NCBI GenBank assembly: GCA_013695175.1
Contig: JACDAZ010000107.1
Location: 1-12,820, forward strand
Direction: 5' to 3'
DNA from: Flavisolibacter sp.
GTDB taxonomy: Bacteria > Bacteroidota > Bacteroidia > Chitinophagales > Chitinophagaceae
Length of the DNA: 12,820 nt
Both the position numbers and the translations under genes were made by a program. Positions within the stretch are counted from its first letter, which is position 1, and each line of letters begins with the position of its first letter. The notes under the pieces are model-generated. The model saw only the letters and a program-made list of their open reading frames with translations. It was not told where the DNA came from and made no database searches. This document shows positions 1 to 6,539 of this stretch, one piece after another.

Positions 1-1
1 T

Positions 2-493
2 CTTGCAGAAAAATCAATGTTAGGAAACCGTTTTGCAGGATTACATTTTTTTAACCCTGCACCTGTAATGAAATTAGTGGAAGTTGTAAAAGGTGAACAT
101 ACGTCTGATGATACTATTCAAACTCTATTGGAGTTTTCAAAAAGAGCCGGAAAAGAACCAGTAGTATGCAAAGACTCTCCTGGGTTTATAGTAAACAGGG
201 TGGCTCGTCCTTTTTATATTGAAGCACTTCGCATAGCAGAAGAAAATAAAGTTCCTTTAGAAACAATTGATTCATTAATGGAAAATGCAGGTTTTAAATT
301 GGGACCATTCAAATTGATGGATTTAATTGGCAACGATGTTAACTATGCCGTGAGTTGTTCTGTTTATGAACAATTACAACAACCGGAGCGACTTAAACCT
401 TCTTATTTACAAAAAGAAAAGGTGGAAAAAGGAGAGTTAGGCAGAAAAACAGGAAAAGGATATTATGATTACACAGATAAATCAAAGAAATAA
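2..493 (+). CDS. 3-hydroxyacyl-CoA (3-hydroxybutyryl-CoA) dehydrogenase, 5'-truncated by window edge
   Basis: NAD-dependent oxidation of a 3-hydroxyacyl-CoA to the 3-oxoacyl-CoA in fatty-acid or butanoate metabolism, in the cytoplasm. The frame is open from base 2 (L-A-E-K-S before the first internal Met at 17), so the N-terminal NAD-binding Rossmann domain lies outside the window. What is visible is the end of that domain with the catalytic HFFNP motif and the downstream Glu of LVEVV (the His-Glu pair of the family). The all-alpha C-terminal domain follows, with the family signature DSPGFIVNRV, then GPFKLMDLIGNDV and a terminal GRKTGKGYYDY. The product is probably the short single-domain form (Hbd/PaaH-like), not a FadB fusion, because it stops right after one C-terminal domain. 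The next gene starts 3 nt after its stop, so the two are probably co-transcribed. Substrate chain length cannot be read from the sequence. Confidence 0.93.
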   Translation, partial: LAEKSMLGNRFAGLHFFNPAPVMKLVEVVKGEHTSDDTIQTLLEFSKRAGKEPVVCKDSPGFIVNRVARPFYIEALRIAEENKVPLETIDSLMENAGFKLGPFKLMDLIGNDVNYAVSCSVYEQLQQPERLKPSYLQKEKVEKGELGRKTGKGYYDYTDKSKK

Positions 494-496
494 AGT

Positions 497-1510
497 TTGA
501 CGACTGAAAAAATTTTTGTTACCGGAGGCACCGGCTTTTTAGGAGCATATATTTTACAGGAACTTGTTCACAGGGGATTTCATGTCAGGGCATTACGCAG
601 ATCGCATCAACTTCCATTTTTTATTGATCCGCAGGTTTTTGAAAAAATTGAATGGATTGATGGTGATGTACTGGATGTAGTGGTACTTGATGAAGCCTTA
701 AAAGATATAGGTGTTGTTATTCATTCAGCCGCTATTGTTTCATTTAACAAAAGCGACCGGAAGCAGATGAATAAAGTAAATGTGGAAGGAACGCAGAATG
801 TGGTGAATGTTTCCATTAAAAATAAAATAAAGCGATTTATTCATATTAGTTCCGTAGCAGCACTTGGCAGAACAGCAAAAGGTGATATTGTTACAGAAGA
901 AAAAACATGGGAAGAATCTAAGATCAATACTAACTATGCTATTTCAAAACATCATGCAGAAATGGAAGTATGGCGTGGGTTTGCTGAAGGTTTAGGTGGC
1001 GTAATTATAAATCCGAGTACTATACTGGGATATGGTAACTGGCATAATTCCAGTTGCGCCATTTTTAAGAATGTTTATAAAGAATTTCCCTGGTACACAA
1101 ACGGCATCAATGGCTTTGTAGGCGTGGAAGACGTGGCTAAAATAACAGTCGAGATGGTTCTTTCACAAATTAATGAACAACGGTTTATAATCAATACTGA
1201 TAACTGGAGTTTTAAAAAATTACTTTCAGAAATTGCTGATGGTTTTAAAAAAAGAAGACCCTACCGGGAAGCCACTTCTTTTATGGGTGAAATAGCATGG
1301 AGGCTGGAGCATATGAAACACCTGTTTACCGATGGCAAACCTTTGTTAAGCCGTGAATCTGCCCGTGTTGCTCAAAGCAAAACTTATTTTTCAAATGAAT
1401 CCATACTAAATGCCTTACCCCATTTTTCTTTCACACCCCTTGAAGAAGTAATAAAAGAGTCTTGTGAAAAATATGGCAAGGCAATTCAGAAGGGGCTATT
1501 GACGTTATAG
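497..1510 (+). CDS. NAD(P)-dependent epimerase/dehydratase family protein (extended SDR)
   Basis: An extended short-chain dehydrogenase of 337 residues, resembling dihydroflavonol-4-reductase or 3-beta-hydroxysteroid dehydrogenase-type enzymes; the substrate is unknown. The N-terminus carries the nucleotide-binding TGGTGFLG motif (residues 9-16), then an acidic DGDVLD stretch (55-60), HSAAIVSF (76-83), the active-site serine region HISSVAALG and the catalytic YAISK (Tyr147, Lys151). The C-terminal third is the divergent substrate-binding part. The start is TTG at 497, 3 nt after the upstream stop. It places the glycine motif at the usual distance from the N-terminus, and no in-frame ATG precedes the motif. 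No clear ribosome-binding site is visible. The gene is probably in an operon with the dehydrogenase before it and perhaps with the secreted protein after it (22-nt gap). A role in lipid or isoprenoid modification is possible but is only inference from the neighbouring acyl-CoA enzyme. Confidence 0.88.
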   Translation: MTTEKIFVTGGTGFLGAYILQELVHRGFHVRALRRSHQLPFFIDPQVFEKIEWIDGDVLDVVVLDEALKDIGVVIHSAAIVSFNKSDRKQMNKVNVEGTQNVVNVSIKNKIKRFIHISSVAALGRTAKGDIVTEEKTWEESKINTNYAISKHHAEMEVWRGFAEGLGGVIINPSTILGYGNWHNSSCAIFKNVYKEFPWYTNGINGFVGVEDVAKITVEMVLSQINEQRFIINTDNWSFKKLLSEIADGFKKRRPYREATSFMGEIAWRLEHMKHLFTDGKPLLSRESARVAQSKTYFSNESILNALPHFSFTPLEEVIKESCEKYGKAIQKGLLTL

Positions 1511-1532
1511 GATTTTATCTGCCTTAAATCTT

Positions 1533-2597
1533 ATGAAAAAACTATCCTTTACACTTCTGGCAATTTTTGGTTGCCTTTGTTATGCTTTTACGCAGGGAAC
1601 TATCAGTGGTATTGTTATAGATGCAGAAACCAAATCACCTTTAGAAGGTGCCTCAGTATTTGCTCAAAATACAACTATAGGCGCTGTCACTAAAAGTGAT
1701 GGCAGCTTTAAACTACCCTTACAAAGGGGCGGTTATGAACTCATTGTTTCTTTTACAGGTTATGTAATTCAAACTTTTAAAATAGAAGGAACAGAAAATC
1801 GAACACTAGAAATAGAATTACAAAAAGAAGATAAGAGTATGAGCGAAGTTGTTGTTGTTGCCAGCAATGAAGTGCCTGATGGTTGGGAAAAATACGGAAC
1901 CTTCTTTACAGATCATTTTATAGGTAACACTCCCTTCGCTAAAGAAACGGTTTTAGACAATCCTGAAGCTTTAAAATTTTACTATTCTAAAAGAAATGAA
2001 AAATTAAGAGTACTGGCTACAGAACCCTTACGTATTTCTAATCACGCTTTAGGTTATAACCTTCATTACAACCTTGACTCCTTTGTATTTTTTGAAAGAA
2101 CAAAAATTAATTCGTACCGGGGTAATTGTTTGTATATTGAAATGGAAGGCACTTATGATCAGCATCAGCAATGGAAGCAAAACAGGGAAAAAGCTTACAT
2201 AGGTTCCCGTCTCCATTTTTTACGATCATATTACGACAGCACTTTAAAAGAAGAAGGATTTACGGTTGATATACTTTCAAACAACGATAGCAGGAAGTTT
2301 AACCGTTTAATGAATCCTTACGATTCTACTTATTATCATTCCCAGGAAGAGGAAGTAGAATTGTGGTTTCCCAAAAAAGCAAGCATTACCTATAATAAAA
2401 ATAAACCGGAAGATGAATACCTGGTTCAAATGAAGTTACCTGCTGATGTGAAAGTTCAAATTTCATATGTAGACCTGATAGATGCTATTGTTTTAAAACA
2501 AAACGGATATTTCTTCGATCAGAAAAGCTGGATAAACCAGGGCTATTGGAGCTGGAAAAATTTAGCTGACCAGCTACCTTATGATTATGTTCCTTAA
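1533..2597 (+). CDS. Secreted/envelope protein with carboxypeptidase-like regulatory domain (CarboxypepD_reg-like)
   Basis: A 354-residue exported protein of unknown function. It begins with a Sec signal peptide (MKK, a hydrophobic core to about residue 17, then AFTQ near residue 20). Residues about 22-105 form a CarboxypepD_reg-like beta-sandwich: GTISGIVIDAETKSPLEGA, then TKSDGSFKLPL and a SFTGY turn, ending in the SEVVVVA stretch that in TonB-dependent receptors leads into the plug. No plug or barrel follows here. Instead there are about 245 residues rich in Tyr, Asn and Lys (YNLHYNLDSFVFFE, RLHFLRSYYDST) with no motif I can assign. This arrangement is common in Bacteroidetes envelope proteins, so a periplasmic or outer-membrane location is likely. 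The stop codon directly abuts the stop of the convergent lpxD-like gene, with no room for an intergenic terminator. Confidence 0.85.
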   Translation: MKKLSFTLLAIFGCLCYAFTQGTISGIVIDAETKSPLEGASVFAQNTTIGAVTKSDGSFKLPLQRGGYELIVSFTGYVIQTFKIEGTENRTLEIELQKEDKSMSEVVVVASNEVPDGWEKYGTFFTDHFIGNTPFAKETVLDNPEALKFYYSKRNEKLRVLATEPLRISNHALGYNLHYNLDSFVFFERTKINSYRGNCLYIEMEGTYDQHQQWKQNREKAYIGSRLHFLRSYYDSTLKEEGFTVDILSNNDSRKFNRLMNPYDSTYYHSQEEEVELWFPKKASITYNKNKPEDEYLVQMKLPADVKVQISYVDLIDAIVLKQNGYFFDQKSWINQGYWSWKNLADQLPYDYVP

Positions 2598-2838
2598 TTA
2601 ATTTTTATTTATATCCTTAGGTAAAATTGTTGGACCTGCTGAATCTAATGCTACAGTGGAACTATCACCAAAATTATGATCGTTTGTATCCATCCCGGTA
2701 TTGGGATCAAAAAAGATTGTAGTACTATCAGTAGTGCTTTCATTTTCTCCATTAGAGTTGCAACTCAAAAAACTGCTAAACAAAATCAGAAAAATAACAA
2801 CAGATATCTTACCGGGAATTCCTGAAATTTTTTGCCAT
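2598..2838 (-). other. Lipoprotein-like tail of the lpxD frame; possible separate small lipoprotein gene
   Basis: The last roughly 70 codons of the lpxD frame read as a small lipoprotein: Lys, a hydrophobic core VVIFLILFSSF, the relaxed lipobox LSC, then a low-complexity Asn/Ser/Thr/Asp-rich mature part ending in DINKN. There is no in-frame start codon close to the hydrophobic core. An ATG at 2838-2836 sits one base out of frame, upstream of an A6 run (plus-strand T6 at 2828-2833). If that run had five A residues, this ATG would open a frame beginning MAKISGIPGK and running straight into the signal peptide, while lpxD would stop soon after at a TGA. This is a reading of the sequence; I do not know a homologue of the mature part. 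Confidence 0.5.
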
Positions 2839-3758
2839 AGTTCAGGAATCCGTTTAATCCAAACCAGTTCTTTCATCTTTATTTTTGCTTCCTGTACGGG
2901 TGATCCAAAATATTTTTTGCCACCTTCCAAATCTCCGCCCACTCCACTTTGAGCAAAAACTTCTGCTCCCTTGCCTATAGTTAATGTTTTATTTACACCT
3001 ACCTGTCCCCAAAGAATAACACCATCCTCAATATTAGTAGCACCTGCTATAGCTACCTGTGCTGCAAACAAACAATTTTTTCCAATTACTGAATCATGTC
3101 CAATATGAACCATGTTGTCAAATTTTGTTCCTTCACCTATTATAGTATCGCCACTTACACCTCTGACTATAGTACAAGCGGCACCAATTTCTACTTCATC
3201 ATGAATAATAACCCGACCACAACTAAGCATTTTTTTGTAATGAACAGGCCTGTTTGTTTTTTTATTATAATAAAAAGCATCACTGCCTACTACGGTGCCA
3301 GCCTGTATTATAACATTATTGCCAATAATGCAATGATCCAGCACCACTACGTTGGGATGTATAATAGAATTTTTTCCAATAGTTACATGATTGCCTATAA
3401 AGCACCCGGGCATTACAATTGTTCCTTCTCCTATTCTTGCAGAATCACTTAATGGTTTCATGGAAGGAGCAAAAGGTCTGAAATGCTGAACAATTTTCAG
3501 ATAAGCTTCAAAAGGCTGCTCAACCAGTAATAAATTTTTATGTGATGGCACTTCAGTCTTTTGATCAATTATAATAAAGGAAGCATCAGATTCAATACAC
3601 TTTCGGTAATATTTAGCATGATCAACAAATACTAAATCACCTTCTTCCACTTTGTGAATTTCATTTATACCCTTAGCAAATCTATTGGTATCACCAATTA
3701 TTTCTGCGTCAATCAAGTTTGCTATTTCTATAAGAGGAACCGGTTTAGGAAAACGCAT
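2598..3758 (-). CDS. lpxD: LpxD-type UDP-3-O-acylglucosamine N-acyltransferase with C-terminal lipoprotein-like extension
   Basis: LpxD transfers a 3-hydroxyacyl chain to UDP-3-O-acylglucosamine in lipid A synthesis (cytoplasm, inner-membrane face). Numbered from a TTG at 3776 (392 aa): a UDP-binding N-terminal domain (about 9-105, INEIHKVEEGDLVFVDHAKY), then a left-handed beta-helix of hexapeptide repeats (about 110-290). The latter includes DNMVHIGHDSVIG with the probable catalytic His227 and an Ala/Gly-rich coil. The usual family end, KELVWIKRIPELW, lies at about 302-314. I prefer the ATG at 3758 (MRFPKPVPL, residue 7; 386 aa) because homologues start there and a promoter element covers the earlier starts. 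About 70 further residues follow that do not belong to LpxD: a hydrophobic segment (about 324-338, VVIFLILFSSFLS), a lipobox-like Cys339, and a Ser/Thr/Asp-rich tail. This could be a true fusion, or two genes joined by a one-base indel in an A6 run. Confidence 0.88.
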   Translation of the reverse strand: MRFPKPVPLIEIANLIDAEIIGDTNRFAKGINEIHKVEEGDLVFVDHAKYYRKCIESDASFIIIDQKTEVPSHKNLLLVEQPFEAYLKIVQHFRPFAPSMKPLSDSARIGEGTIVMPGCFIGNHVTIGKNSIIHPNVVVLDHCIIGNNVIIQAGTVVGSDAFYYNKKTNRPVHYKKMLSCGRVIIHDEVEIGAACTIVRGVSGDTIIGEGTKFDNMVHIGHDSVIGKNCLFAAQVAIAGATNIEDGVILWGQVGVNKTLTIGKGAEVFAQSGVGGDLEGGKKYFGSPVQEAKIKMKELVWIKRIPELWQKISGIPGKISVVIFLILFSSFLSCNSNGENESTTDSTTIFFDPNTGMDTNDHNFGDSSTVALDSAGPTILPKDINKN

Positions 3759-3773
3759 AAAAATGAATTTCAT

Positions 3774-3781
3774 CAAAGGTA
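3774..3781 (-). promoter_or_regulatory. Promoter -7 element TACCTTTG for the lpxD-like gene
   Basis: On the minus strand this reads TACCTTTG, a full match to the Bacteroidetes -7 consensus TAnnTTTG. Transcription would begin about 4-7 nt downstream, near 3767-3770. That lies after the TTG (3776) and ATG (3773) of the longest frame and before the ATG at 3758, so the element also argues for the 3758 start. A clear -33 TTTG was not found. Confidence 0.5.
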
Positions 3782-4036
3782 AGTGAGGTTCATTTTTATG
3801 AATTGAATTAAAAAAGAACGCAGAAATTACAATTTATTCAGCTTCATTTTTTGTTTATTGCAATAGTTTTTTATCAATTAATTCATGAAAATTGGTCTTG
3901 ATTTTTTGGAACAATTTTTTAGTACCAAAAAAAATGTGAATAAAAAGTGGAGTAAAATTTTTTAGTATGGGAAAAATAATTTTAATATTGTGTAGGAAAT
4001 TTATATTTCCAGTACTTACTAACCCATCTACATAAT

Positions 4037-4058
4037 AGCCCCGCAGAAATGTGGGGCT
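4037..4058 (+). terminator. GAAA-loop hairpin followed by T-rich sequence (terminator-like or RNA structure)
   Basis: AGCCCCGCA (4037-4045) pairs with TGTGGGGCT (4050-4058) along nine pairs including one G-U, closing a GAAA tetraloop, and is followed by TTTATATTT. The shape is that of an intrinsic terminator reading rightwards, but the nearest plus-strand gene upstream ends about 1.4 kb away, behind a minus-strand gene. It may end a short untranslated RNA, or be a structured element in a yicC leader. A promoter-like TATATTTG overlaps its trailing side. Confidence 0.5.
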
Positions 4059-4059
4059 T

Positions 4060-4067
4060 TATATTTG
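4060..4067 (+). promoter_or_regulatory. TATATTTG, distal -7-like element upstream of yicC
   Basis: A full match to TAnnTTTG lying 2 nt after the hairpin. If used, it would give yicC a leader of roughly 60 nt. No matching -33 TTTG is obvious because the hairpin occupies that place, so this is weaker evidence than the other promoter sites. Confidence 0.3.
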
Positions 4068-4108
4068 CAGCAATTGCATGCTTCAGGTATTTCATAATAG
4101 TGAATAGA

Positions 4109-4116
4109 TAACTTTA
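4109..4116 (+). promoter_or_regulatory. TAACTTTA, proximal -7-like element of yicC
   Basis: Matches TAnnTTTG except for the last base. It lies 20 nt before the yicC ATG and would give a short leader of about 13-16 nt, as is usual in this phylum. The same octamer occurs on the minus strand in front of the small exported protein gene (8926-8933). Confidence 0.35.
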
Positions 4117-4135
4117 CCTTCATCAAAAATATTTC

Positions 4136-5011
4136 ATGCTAAAATCAATGACTGGCTTTGGAAGAGCAGAAAGGAACGTAGGTGATAAAACTTTTTTGGT
4201 TGACATAAAATCTTTGAATGGAAAACAGTTTGAATTGCAACTGAAGATGCCGGCATTTTTAAAGCCTTTTGAATTTGATATTCGCAGAGTATTATCAGAA
4301 GAATTGGGAAGGGGGTCTGTAGATTGTACTATAAGTTTAAAAGAAACAGGTAATGCAAAACCCATAACTATCAATACCACACTTGCCAAAGCTTATTATA
4401 AACCACTTGAACAACTTGCTTCAGAACTGAATCTAAATAGCAGCGATCTGCTTAGTACAATAATAAAATTACCGGAAGTAATTACTCCTACCAGCGAAAC
4501 ACTAACCGATGATGAGTGGATAGAATTTAAAAGCATTATGCATTCAGCAATAGAAGAACTAAATCTTCATAGGGCTGATGAAGGAGCCTCATTAAAAAAA
4601 GACCTTCTTTTAAGAATCAATAATATACTTCATCAGCAAAAATCTATTATAGAACTGGAGCCGCAAAGACAGGTAAAGATCAGGGAAGGAATAAAAAAGC
4701 TGCTTGAAGAAAATGTTGGAAAAGAAAATTATGATGAAAACAGGCTTGAGCAGGAACTGATCTACTATATTGAAAAAATAGACATTAGTGAAGAACAGGT
4801 AAGATTAAAAAACCATTGCGAGTATTTTGTATCTGTGTTAAATGAAGAGGAGGAGTGCAAAGGAAAAAAACTATCCTTCATTTTACAGGAAATTGGCAGG
4901 GAAATAAATACAACCGGAGCCAAAGCATATGATGCAGTTATTCAAAAATGCGTGGTGCTGATGAAGGATGAACTTGAGAAAGCAAAAGAACAGGTCCTGA
5001 ATGTTTTATAA
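4136..5011 (+). CDS. yicC: YicC/YloC family endoribonuclease
   Basis: A 291-residue protein of the YicC/YloC family, whose characterised members are endoribonucleases (YicC in Escherichia coli acts in small-RNA turnover). The diagnostic N-terminus LKSMTGFGRAE is present, followed by the YicC N-terminal domain (about 1-155, with SLNGKQFELQLKMP and RGSVDCTI). The C-terminal DUF1732 domain covers about 205-291 and includes RLKNHCEYFVSVL, GKKLSFILQEIGREINT, and the ending AYDAVIQKCVVLMKDELEKA. Length matches the family. The ATG at 4136 gives the expected first residues. In many bacteria yicC is followed by gmk; here the next gene is gldH, 54 nt on, with its own promoter-like element. Confidence 0.95.
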   Translation: MLKSMTGFGRAERNVGDKTFLVDIKSLNGKQFELQLKMPAFLKPFEFDIRRVLSEELGRGSVDCTISLKETGNAKPITINTTLAKAYYKPLEQLASELNLNSSDLLSTIIKLPEVITPTSETLTDDEWIEFKSIMHSAIEELNLHRADEGASLKKDLLLRINNILHQQKSIIELEPQRQVKIREGIKKLLEENVGKENYDENRLEQELIYYIEKIDISEEQVRLKNHCEYFVSVLNEEEECKGKKLSFILQEIGREINTTGAKAYDAVIQKCVVLMKDELEKAKEQVLNVL

Positions 5012-5014
5012 GCC

Positions 5015-5048
5015 TTTGCCTAAAGCACCCATGGAAGAATTATTTTTG
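5015..5048 (+). promoter_or_regulatory. Promoter of gldH: TTTG and TATTTTTG
   Basis: TTTG at 5015-5018 and TATTTTTG at 5041-5048 fit the Bacteroidetes -33/-7 pair with a spacer of 22 nt, slightly long. Transcription would start near 5053-5056, about 10 nt before the TTG start of gldH, and could drive the whole gldH-kinase-regulator cluster. Confidence 0.5.
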
Positions 5049-5065
5049 CCAAAATTTAAAAAAAA

Positions 5066-5554
5066 TTGATATCCCTTTTTAGCTTTTTCAGATCCTTTTT
5101 TATTTGTACAGTCTTATTCCTGTTTTTATTCTCCTGTACAACAATAGATCTTTATGAAAGAGTTGTTCCCATTCCGCAACATAAATGGAACAGCGATTTT
5201 AAACCAACTTTTGCTTTTATAATAAAAGATACTACTACGGCGTACCAGTTATTTATTATACTAAGGCATAATGAAAAATATAATTACAATAACATCTGGC
5301 TAAATTTAACTGCAGGTTCACCTGTAGATTCAGTCCAAAAGTTTATGGTGGAATTACCTTTAGCAACAAATGAAAAAGGGTGGCTGGGTAGTGGCATGGA
5401 TGACATATATGAACACCGCATTGGATTAACGCTTGATCCCTCTAAATTTAACTTCAATGCTCCGGGCACCTACAATTTTACCATTGAGCATACTATGAGA
5501 GAAGATCCTTTGGACAATGTAATGAATGTAGGAATCCGCTTAGAAAAAAAATAA
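5066..5554 (+). CDS. gldH: Gliding motility lipoprotein GldH
   Basis: A 162-residue lipoprotein of the GldH family. In Flavobacterium johnsoniae GldH is needed for gliding motility; homologues also occur in non-gliding Bacteroidetes, so its presence alone does not prove gliding. The N-terminus is a lipoprotein signal: a hydrophobic stretch with the lipobox LFSC, putting the lipidated cysteine at residue 24. The mature part shows family blocks: VPIPQHKWNSDFKP, the YNYNNIWLNL strand, and ATNEKGWLGSGMDDIYEHR. The start is TTG at 5066; the only nearby ATG (5031) is in another frame and soon stops. The signal has only Arg9 as a clear positive residue before the core, which is sparse. The next gene starts one nucleotide after its stop, suggesting translational coupling. 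Confidence 0.9.
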   Translation: MISLFSFFRSFFICTVLFLFLFSCTTIDLYERVVPIPQHKWNSDFKPTFAFIIKDTTTAYQLFIILRHNEKYNYNNIWLNLTAGSPVDSVQKFMVELPLATNEKGWLGSGMDDIYEHRIGLTLDPSKFNFNAPGTYNFTIEHTMREDPLDNVMNVGIRLEKK

Positions 5555-5555
5555 A

Positions 5556-6539
5556 ATGGCAACCAACAGCCGCAAAAAATTCAGAAGAGCAACCGTTATA
5601 TTTTGGTTCCTGCTCTTATATATTATTGCAGCTTTACTTTGGTGGCTTCTTTCACTGGAACAACAAAACAGAACTATTCATCAAATTCAAAGGCAACAGG
5701 TTATATCCACCCAAACAACTTCCAATAACCAGCAAGCTGCCCTTTTAAAGATCAATGAAAGTCAAAGAAGAAATTCAGTAAAATTTATTACCGAAGGCAT
5801 CACCTTCCTGTTACTGATATTATTTGGCGCTGTTTATATATACAGGCTGGTAAGGCGTGAGTTTCTTGTACAACAACAACAGCAAAATTTTGTTATGGCG
5901 GTTACACATGAATTAAAAACTCCTATTTCTGTAGCCAGGTTAAATTTAGAAACCATGCAAAAACACAAGCTTGATGAAGAAAAGAATAATAAGCTTTTGC
6001 AAATGACTTTACAGGAAACGCTAAGACTTGATACCCTGATCAATAATATTTTGATCTCTTCACAACTTGATGTAGAGGATTATAAAATGCTGAAAGAAGA
6101 ACTGGATCTTTCTGATTTATTAAATAATTCAGTCAAACAATTTCATCAAAGGTATTCGCAAAGAAAAATTGACCTTGAAATTGAACCTGAAATTGAAATA
6201 TATGGTGATCCTTTATTAATAAACCTGCTGATCAGCAATTTGCTGGAAAATGCGCAAAAATATTCTCCATCCAATAAAACCATAACATGCAGGCTTTTTA
6301 AAAAAAACAAGAAGATTTACCTGCAAATTATAGATGAAGGGATGGGTATACCAGCCAGTGAAAAAGCAAATATCTTTCAAAAATTTTATCGGATTGGTAA
6401 TGAGCAAACCCGGCATTCAAAAGGGACAGGACTTGGATTATTTATTTCCAAAAAAATTGCATTAAGTCATAAAGCTGAAATTACCGTTACTGACAATGAA
6501 CCTCTGGGGAGTATCTTTACAGTAATATTTAATGTTTAA
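5556..6539 (+). CDS. Membrane sensor histidine kinase
   Basis: Sensor of a two-component system, 327 residues, inner membrane. TM1 is at about 13-33, then a short periplasmic loop of about 45 residues rich in Gln and Asn, then TM2 at about 80-97. No HAMP or PAS domain is evident: a Gln run (106-110) leads directly into HisKA, with HELKTP and the phospho-accepting His118. The HATPase domain is complete: N box NLLENAQKYSP (Asn232), G1 DEGMGIP (260-266), F box FQKFYR (274-279) and G2 GTGLGLF (290-295). The small loop suggests sensing within or near the membrane, not a large ligand domain. It sits 1 nt behind gldH and overlaps the response regulator by 8 nt, so the pair is almost certainly cognate. 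The signal sensed is unknown. Confidence 0.94.
   Translation: MATNSRKKFRRATVIFWFLLLYIIAALLWWLLSLEQQNRTIHQIQRQQVISTQTTSNNQQAALLKINESQRRNSVKFITEGITFLLLILFGAVYIYRLVRREFLVQQQQQNFVMAVTHELKTPISVARLNLETMQKHKLDEEKNNKLLQMTLQETLRLDTLINNILISSQLDVEDYKMLKEELDLSDLLNNSVKQFHQRYSQRKIDLEIEPEIEIYGDPLLINLLISNLLENAQKYSPSNKTITCRLFKKNKKIYLQIIDEGMGIPASEKANIFQKFYRIGNEQTRHSKGTGLGLFISKKIALSHKAEITVTDNEPLGSIFTVIFNV

Larger units (their letters stand above)
3777..4135. other. Divergent intergenic region between lpxD-like gene and yicC
   Basis: About 360 bp without a gene, very AT-rich with many A and T runs. It holds the lpxD-side promoter at its left edge, a 6-bp inverted repeat GGAAAT/ATTTCC at 3995-4010 with loop TTAT, a strong hairpin at 4037-4058, a TATATTTG -7-like element at 4060-4067 and a TAACTTTA element at 4109-4116 just before yicC. 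I see no ORF of convincing coding quality in it. Confidence 0.7.

Noticed and set aside
3096..3452. A 118-codon plus-strand frame inside lpxD
   Set aside because: It lies opposite the hexapeptide repeats of LpxD, its residues look like a mirrored repeat pattern, and the minus-strand gene has strong family support.
3920..3975. MraZ-like operator, suggested by GTGG and TGGG words in an A-rich context
   Set aside because: The words are degenerate and irregularly spaced, and no mraZ or cell-wall gene follows.
5870..5886. CAACAACAACAGCAA tract in the kinase as a phase-variable microsatellite
   Set aside because: It is a short trinucleotide run encoding Gln in a linker; length changes would stay in frame and would not switch the gene off.
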